A stretch of DNA of 47,357 bases from Gnetum montanum (Eukaryota > Streptophyta > Gnetopsida > Gnetales > Gnetaceae): the NCBI GenBank assembly GCA_015680685.1, contig MNCI01022583.1, forward strand, positions 515,408 through 562,764, in the 5' to 3' direction. The notes under the pieces are model-generated. The model made no database searches, was not told the DNA's origin, and was given only the letters and a program-made list of their open reading frames with translations. Below are positions 42,691 to 47,357 of this stretch, in pieces; position 1 is the stretch's first letter; every line of letters starts with the position of its first letter. The translations under genes were made by a program, and so were the position numbers.

Positions 42691-44717
42691 ATGTCTCTCT
42701 CACAAGACTATGACAACACAACAACTAGTAAGGCAATTCATTGGAGAACCAACAAATTATATGATGATGAAGATGAAGTTTGGAGTACTCAATCTAATGC
42801 AGGGGTCTCCTATGTACATAACCAAAAACAACATTGTTTCAACTCACAAACTCCTAACCTACCTAGTGAGGATGAACCCTTGCTGGCCACTAAGAGCCTA
42901 ATGCATATACAAGAGGTTGTTTGAATATCTCGTAGGCATTGCAAGGAAAGTTGTCTACCCAGGCTTGATTTAAATAACTTTCCCAAGTTTTTAGGAGGCT
43001 ATGATTTAGATCCACAACATCATTTACAAGCCTTCCATGTTGCCTGTGTATGGAAAAATATTGATAATGGGTGGCAAAAACTTAAGCTCTTTCCTACAAC
43101 ACTCGTTGGCCAAGCAAAAGTATGGTACAAGTCCTTACAACCAAAATCAATTTGACATTGGCCGACAATGGCAGAACTCTTCAATGAAAGATATCAAACC
43201 TATGCAAGAGTATCAACCTTGAGGAAAAAAATCCAAGAGTGGAAATAAGAGCAACATGAACCCTTGAACATGGCCTTAGAAAGATACTATTCGTTGTTAA
43301 ACCATTGCCCAGGCCATGGGTTCTCCAAGGAAAGGCTAATGTATCACATCATGGATGGGCTCTATAATGAAATAAGGGAGATCCTAGGGATGTATGTTCA
43401 AGGTCAACTATACGAGCTATGAACCCACCAATTCCAAGAGCTTATTAACTGGGTAGCAAAAGAAGAAGGAGAAATGACTAAATGGGAGAATGTTAAAAGC
43501 TCTCAATGAGACCCAAATCTCAAATTAGCAAAGGTCCATGATCATGAAGAGGAGAAATCAACTCACCTCACGGAGGTGGAATCATCTTTGCCAATACTAT
43601 AATCACTAGATGAAATTAAGGCAAAGATCAATAAGATGATGGAATGGATACACAAAAAATACAAAGAATATGCCAACACTATTAGTGGTAGAACCATGAT
43701 GAACCAAGAAGCAGGACATAACAACCTTAGATAATCGAAAAGAAGGGTTGAAGAGAATAAGAACTCAATTGCTAATCATACATATCAATGTAACATTTGC
43801 CTGTATGATCACACCAAAGGTCAATGCCCCATCTTGTCACATTTACATGAGCATTGGGGAAGAATGTTACATCCAAAGTTTATACAAAAATACTGTATTC
43901 AATCATAGTGGTAGAAATCCTAGTCATGGGGGAGGCCACCCTGAAACTGGTCATCATCCAAACCCAAGCGCTTGTTATGTTTAAAATCTTGTTTCCCTAA
44001 CTGGGTCAACATCCTCTATCTCACCACATCGTTATCATTCTTCTAAGTACTATCAGCCTATGTCCTCTCCAACAAAATCATCTTCTTCATGTGTCTTACA
44101 CTTCTTCTCAAATTCAATAGTCTCATTATTCACTTCCTTCTACATCGCCACCAGTTGTGTCAAAAGGTTTTGCACCATAGTACCAACCCGCGAACGTTAC
44201 TTGTGCTACTACTATCAACAACAGTGGAGGTCCTCCACAACGTCAAAAGCATCCTTTCTTTATCCATGACCATAGGAAGAGACAACATGGTTCTGAAACC
44301 ACTACATCAACCAACTTAGCACAAGTCCAGAGCTGTGATGCACCTTCTCCTTCAAACTCAACGCCTCCTGTTACCTTATCAGGGTGACCAATCAATACTT
44401 CAACTACCATGTGGCCCAATGAATCTAACTACATTAGGAGACATATTGATCCTTACATACCATCTTACAGTCACAGGTGCCATAGTGGGTCAACCCCTTA
44501 TCAATTAACCACATCCTATAACTTGTCCCACCATGTCAACTTTAATCAAGTGTGTGAACCCCAATTTGGGTACATTCCAACCACCACATGCAAAGACACC
44601 AAATGGTTTGGATATGATGAGGTTCCAATATTTCCAAAATTCATGGATCCAAACCTTCCATTTATTAATTCTCGCCATGATCAAAAGTTTAGTTATGGGG
44701 AATATTTTTCATTCTAA
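42691..44717 (+). pseudogene. gag pseudogene of element G
   Basis: MSLSQDYDN start, AIHWRTN and VSYVHN, then EPLLATKSLMHIQEVV. A shortened linker lacks the Ser-rich segment of the other copies. The capsid-like domain (42970-43400) follows in mixed frames with NFPKF, QHHLQAFHVAC, TLVGQAKVWYKSL and RYYSLLNHCPGHGF. The zinc-knuckle-like motif CNICLYDHTKGQC (about 43795) retains all CCHC residues. After a Pro/Ser-rich region, the C-terminus (44409-44717) includes MWPNESN and ends SYGEYFSF plus stop. At least three frames are used, so it is inactive. No protease. Confidence 0.82.
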
Positions 44718-46137
44718 TAAGTAGAATTAATAAATATTTTTCCTTTTCTTGAATTTTACAATTTTTTGTTTTCTAGTTTTTTGTTTTCCAATTTTTCATT
44801 TCTAATTTATTGTTTTATCTTTTTGTGGGTAATCTCATATATGAATAAAACACGCATGTAACCAATTGGTTGAGGTGTTGTTCTATGCTATCAAGTCTAA
44901 GGTGACTAATTATTTAGATAGCGAGCCCACCACATCCACCCAACCATTCTATTAATAAGAGGTTCTACTTTGGGTACGATGATATTCTTGTCATCATGAA
45001 AACTAAAAAGTACTTTTGTGCTCATAATGCCCAGAGTGAACAAATGATAGACTAAGAAGGAATGGCCAGGGTGTGACATCAAGGGGACTTGTGGGTAGAT
45101 TCTCTTTGGTGACATTTGTAGGTGCTATCATGTAGCCTGGTTGTACTAAGATCCTTGTAGATCTAACAAAAAATGGGAGTAAGAGTAATAAAGGCACTCA
45201 ATAAAGAAACTTAGTGTTGTTCTAGGGGGTTCCATTGGAAAGACATGCACCCATGCCTGAAGGTTGGTGGCTTCTCTAGTTCACTATTGAAAAGAACACA
45301 GTGCCAAAGCGGCTTGAAAAATAAAAGAGAAGACAAACCACACAAGAAAAGATCAAAGAAAAATTTTGTGTGTGTGCTGTAGATTCCAAATCACTTCTCC
45401 CTTGGACAAAATTCCAAGTGATTGTACACCTTGCTGTCATGGTCCTCTTATGGTTGTCAATCATTGGATGAAACAGTGCGATGTCACTAATCAGAGGAAT
45501 GGACTTGGTCTTGATATGAAGCAACAAGCTAATGACACATTAATTACACCCTACACTCAGGATTCATCCTATCCTAGGTCAGTTACCTCATGTCCCAATC
45601 TCTGCAATCCCTTCTATAACTCATTTCACCTCATTGTCTAAGTATTTTTAACTTGTATGTGGCATAGAATTCATACCTCATTGCGATGGTATTTAACATG
45701 TGTGTGTTTTGTTGCATCAGTGTAGATTACATTTAACCCTTCTAGTGCCTACGGACCTTTTAAGGTGTGGTTATGCAAGGGCATTATAGGTTGGAACCTG
45801 CTTTGGGGAGGATCCACTTGCGTGACTTTTATAATTTGTACTTGTTGCACACCACCACATCATTTTATACCCTCCGAATACTTCATTGCCACATCTATTA
45901 TTTCCTTTGTCATCATTTTATCAAATGTTCCTCAAAACCATTACATGTCCTTTTATGTGTCACCTAAACAAATTAGGTCCGACATTAAACTTTTAGGGTA
46001 ACTTCCTTGATAAATTTCTAACTCTAAAATCACACTAAGTAAAGAATTCAACATTTATTAAAGGTAATGAGTAAGGTATGAAATAATTGAACTTCTTTCA
46101 ATAACCTTACTAACAATTGATCTTTGTGTGATTATAG
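44718..46137 (+). other. Conserved non-coding region of element G
   Basis: T-rich run (44740-44825), GTGACATCAAGGGGACTTG (45073), GAAAGACATGCACCCATGCC (about 45238) and ACCTGCTTTGGGGAGGATCC (45796). It ends with TACTAAC (46108-46114) and, 24 nt after the branch A, AG at 46136-46137 just before an ATG: a well-formed splice acceptor. Frames inside have no domain. Confidence 0.65.
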
Positions 46138-46574
46138 ATGGGCCCTAAAAGAGGACAACCAGGAGGACCTCTCAAGGTGCAACTGAACACCTAGGGGGAG
46201 GCAGAGGCCAAGGACCTCATGCAGAACATGCAGAGCAGGAGGCACAATCATTCAGTGTCCATCAGGGAACTCTTGTCATTGCACAATCTGGCCAAGCAAA
46301 AGGTGGAGAGGTTAGGGCCCCAACCTATGAAGAAGAATGACAGCTATTTGTGGCCTACTATGTCAAGGCCAATCAGATTTTCCTACAACTACCGTGTCCA
46401 TGGGCAGTGCCAACTCCATCAAACATTGGAGCATTAGCATAAATGGCATAGGACCCTCGAACCGAAGAGGAAAAGCTCTAGGCACTCCTTTAAAGCCATC
46501 AACTTCCAAAACCTAGAGCACAAGACAAGGGGAAGAGACCCATGGAGGAACCACCGCCACTAGGAACCACATGA
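46138..46574 (+). pseudogene. 3' additional ORF of element G, internally deleted
   Basis: Starts ATG with PKRGQPGGP, matching the basic N-terminus of the ORF at 18832. After about 60 codons the sequence jumps (near 46325) to the equivalent of 21385 in element C: TGTGGCCTACTATGTCAAGG, then the CTACAACTACCGTGTCCATG segment and the basic tail. It ends ACC ACA TGA at 46572-46574. About 2.4 kb of globular and coiled-coil coding sequence are missing, so this is a deletion derivative. Non-functional. Confidence 0.75.
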
Positions 46575-46752
46575 GTTCCCATAAATTCTATAATTTTGTG
46601 TCTATGTCCCAATTTTGTTGTATTGAATTCTCCACTACGGCATGATTAAATTCCTCATTAGTCAATAATCCCATACCTATCCACTGTAATCAATTGGGCT
46701 TGTTCTCATTTTGTTCAACTTGAGGATGAGTTTTCATTCAGTCATGGGGGTA
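46575..46752 (+). other. 3' tail and polypurine tract of element G
   Basis: Contains AACTTGAGGATGAGTTTTC and CAGTCATGGGGGTA just before the LTR at 46753. Confidence 0.75.
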
Positions 46753-47157
46753 TGATGAACCATGATTTGTTAGGCTCTGATATCGGACCTGCGATATTGG
46801 ATCCGCGATATCGCGGCCTAGCTAACGATATCGGATACACGATATTGTGGTTCCTGTGTAAGCCTATAAATACCACATTTGGGCACACAAGAAAGGAGTC
46901 AGTTAGAGTTAGAGTAAGATAGAGTAAGTGTAGAGTCTTTTTATTCATTTTTAGTTCATCTCAACTCTTTCCCTAGTGCATGCCCACAATGTGATGATTG
47001 TAATTGTATGGAACCTTTATTCGAGTGTGACATACATGGACACACACATGACTGACAATAGAGATTGAGATTACTTCATCATTGCAGCATTCACTTAGTT
47101 TTAATTACTTATTGTTATTATTATTTATTATTTTCCTAATTAATATTTCTTACCCTT
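46753..47157 (+). repeat. 3' LTR of element G, U3-R part, interrupted
   Basis: Starts TGATGAACCATGATTTG, with a GATATC cluster (46777-46850) and CCTATAAATACC (about 46863). It matches 41685 onward up to TTCTTACCCTT, where another LTR begins. Confidence 0.85.
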
Positions 47158-47357
47158 TGATGAGTGGCGAGGTACCCCTACACTCAACCATACGAATACG
47201 AGCGTGCACGCGCGATCCGGTCGAACTCCGCAGACTAAATGCCTTAACACCACAAGAAACACTTGGGGTTAATCGTTCGTTATCTTCCCAGGCTTGCTTG
47301 TAAGTGTCACGGTGTATGGTTAAGCAAGTCTGAGGTATGTGATTTTTTTGGTATTTT
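47158..47357 (-). repeat. Family I LTR inserted into element G (window-edge truncated)
   Basis: Begins TGATGAGTGGCGAGGTACC, the reverse complement of the family I LTR 3' end, and follows the end of the family I LTRs for 200 bp. It retains more CpG sites (GCACGCGCGATCCGGTCG) than the other copies, suggesting it is younger. The 5 bases before it, CCCTT (47153-47157), are the expected half of its target-site duplication. Confidence 0.85.

Larger units (their letters stand above)
41685..47157 (+). mobile_element. Element G: family III LTR retrotransposon, gag plus collapsed 3' ORF; 3' LTR interrupted
   Basis: 5' LTR, PBS, leader, gag, conserved non-coding region, a short 3' ORF remnant, PPT and a 3' LTR cut at 47157 by another LTR. 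It closely matches element C but lacks C 18063-18661 and about 2.4 kb of the 3' ORF. No protease, RT, RNase H or integrase is visible in the 4.2-kb interior. Confidence 0.85.

Noticed and set aside
1-47357. Endogenous pararetrovirus or other integrated virus
   Set aside because: No movement protein, coat protein or viral RT motif; LTRs, PBS and PPT identify LTR retrotransposons.

Overview
The window is plant nuclear DNA that is almost entirely decayed transposable elements. Evidence: several LTR retrotransposons with a plant-style tRNA-Asp primer binding site, gag and protease of the Athila/Tat (Ty3/gypsy) type, LINE remnants, AT-rich spacers, and one fragment of a plant host gene with introns (a G3BP-like NTF2/RRM protein). 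The species cannot be read from the sequence; nested, heavily mutated repeats suggest a large genome. There are no bacterial genes, operons, CRISPR arrays or rRNA/tRNA genes. Positions 26821-27344 are an assembly gap, and single Ns lie near 34475 and 34555.

Layout. 1-2325: 5' part of a minus-strand element (family I). 2326-5689: spacer holding the G3BP-like fragment (3418-3996). 5690-11807: plus-strand element A (family II), whose 3' LTR is cut after 17 bp. 11808-22669: family III remains in the order internal region B - LTR - internal region C - LTR, next to an antisense LINE RT remnant (22680-23730). 23731-25936: spacer. 25942-33417: complete element E (family I) with target-site duplication CATGT. 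33423-33868: short host segment. 33874-38686: minus-strand element F (family II) with duplication CTAAC/CTAAT. 38692-41684: spacer with a second LINE RT remnant and a fold-back MITE-like repeat. 41685-47157: element G (family III), whose 3' LTR is interrupted at 47158 by a family I LTR that runs off the window.

Common plan. Every LTR element with a visible interior has, in order, LTR, tRNA-Asp PBS, leader, gag, a long conserved non-coding region, a 3' open reading frame or its remnant, PPT and LTR. Only E also shows a protease. I find no LTR-type reverse transcriptase, RNase H or integrase in any of them; the only RT motifs belong to the two LINEs. I interpret them as non-autonomous gag (plus or minus protease) retrotransposons, comparable to published TR-GAG elements, that would need pol from another element. 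Families III and probably I/II carry a separate 3' ORF. In C it is about 930 codons and encodes a basic N-terminus, a globular region and a long coiled coil. It is preceded by a branch-point/acceptor-like sequence at a constant spacing, suggesting a spliced subgenomic mRNA.

Decay is mainly by C-to-T/G-to-A transitions: PBS copies differ from the tRNA-Asp complement only by such changes, and the long 3' ORF stays in one frame while collecting stop codons. None of these genes looks functional now.
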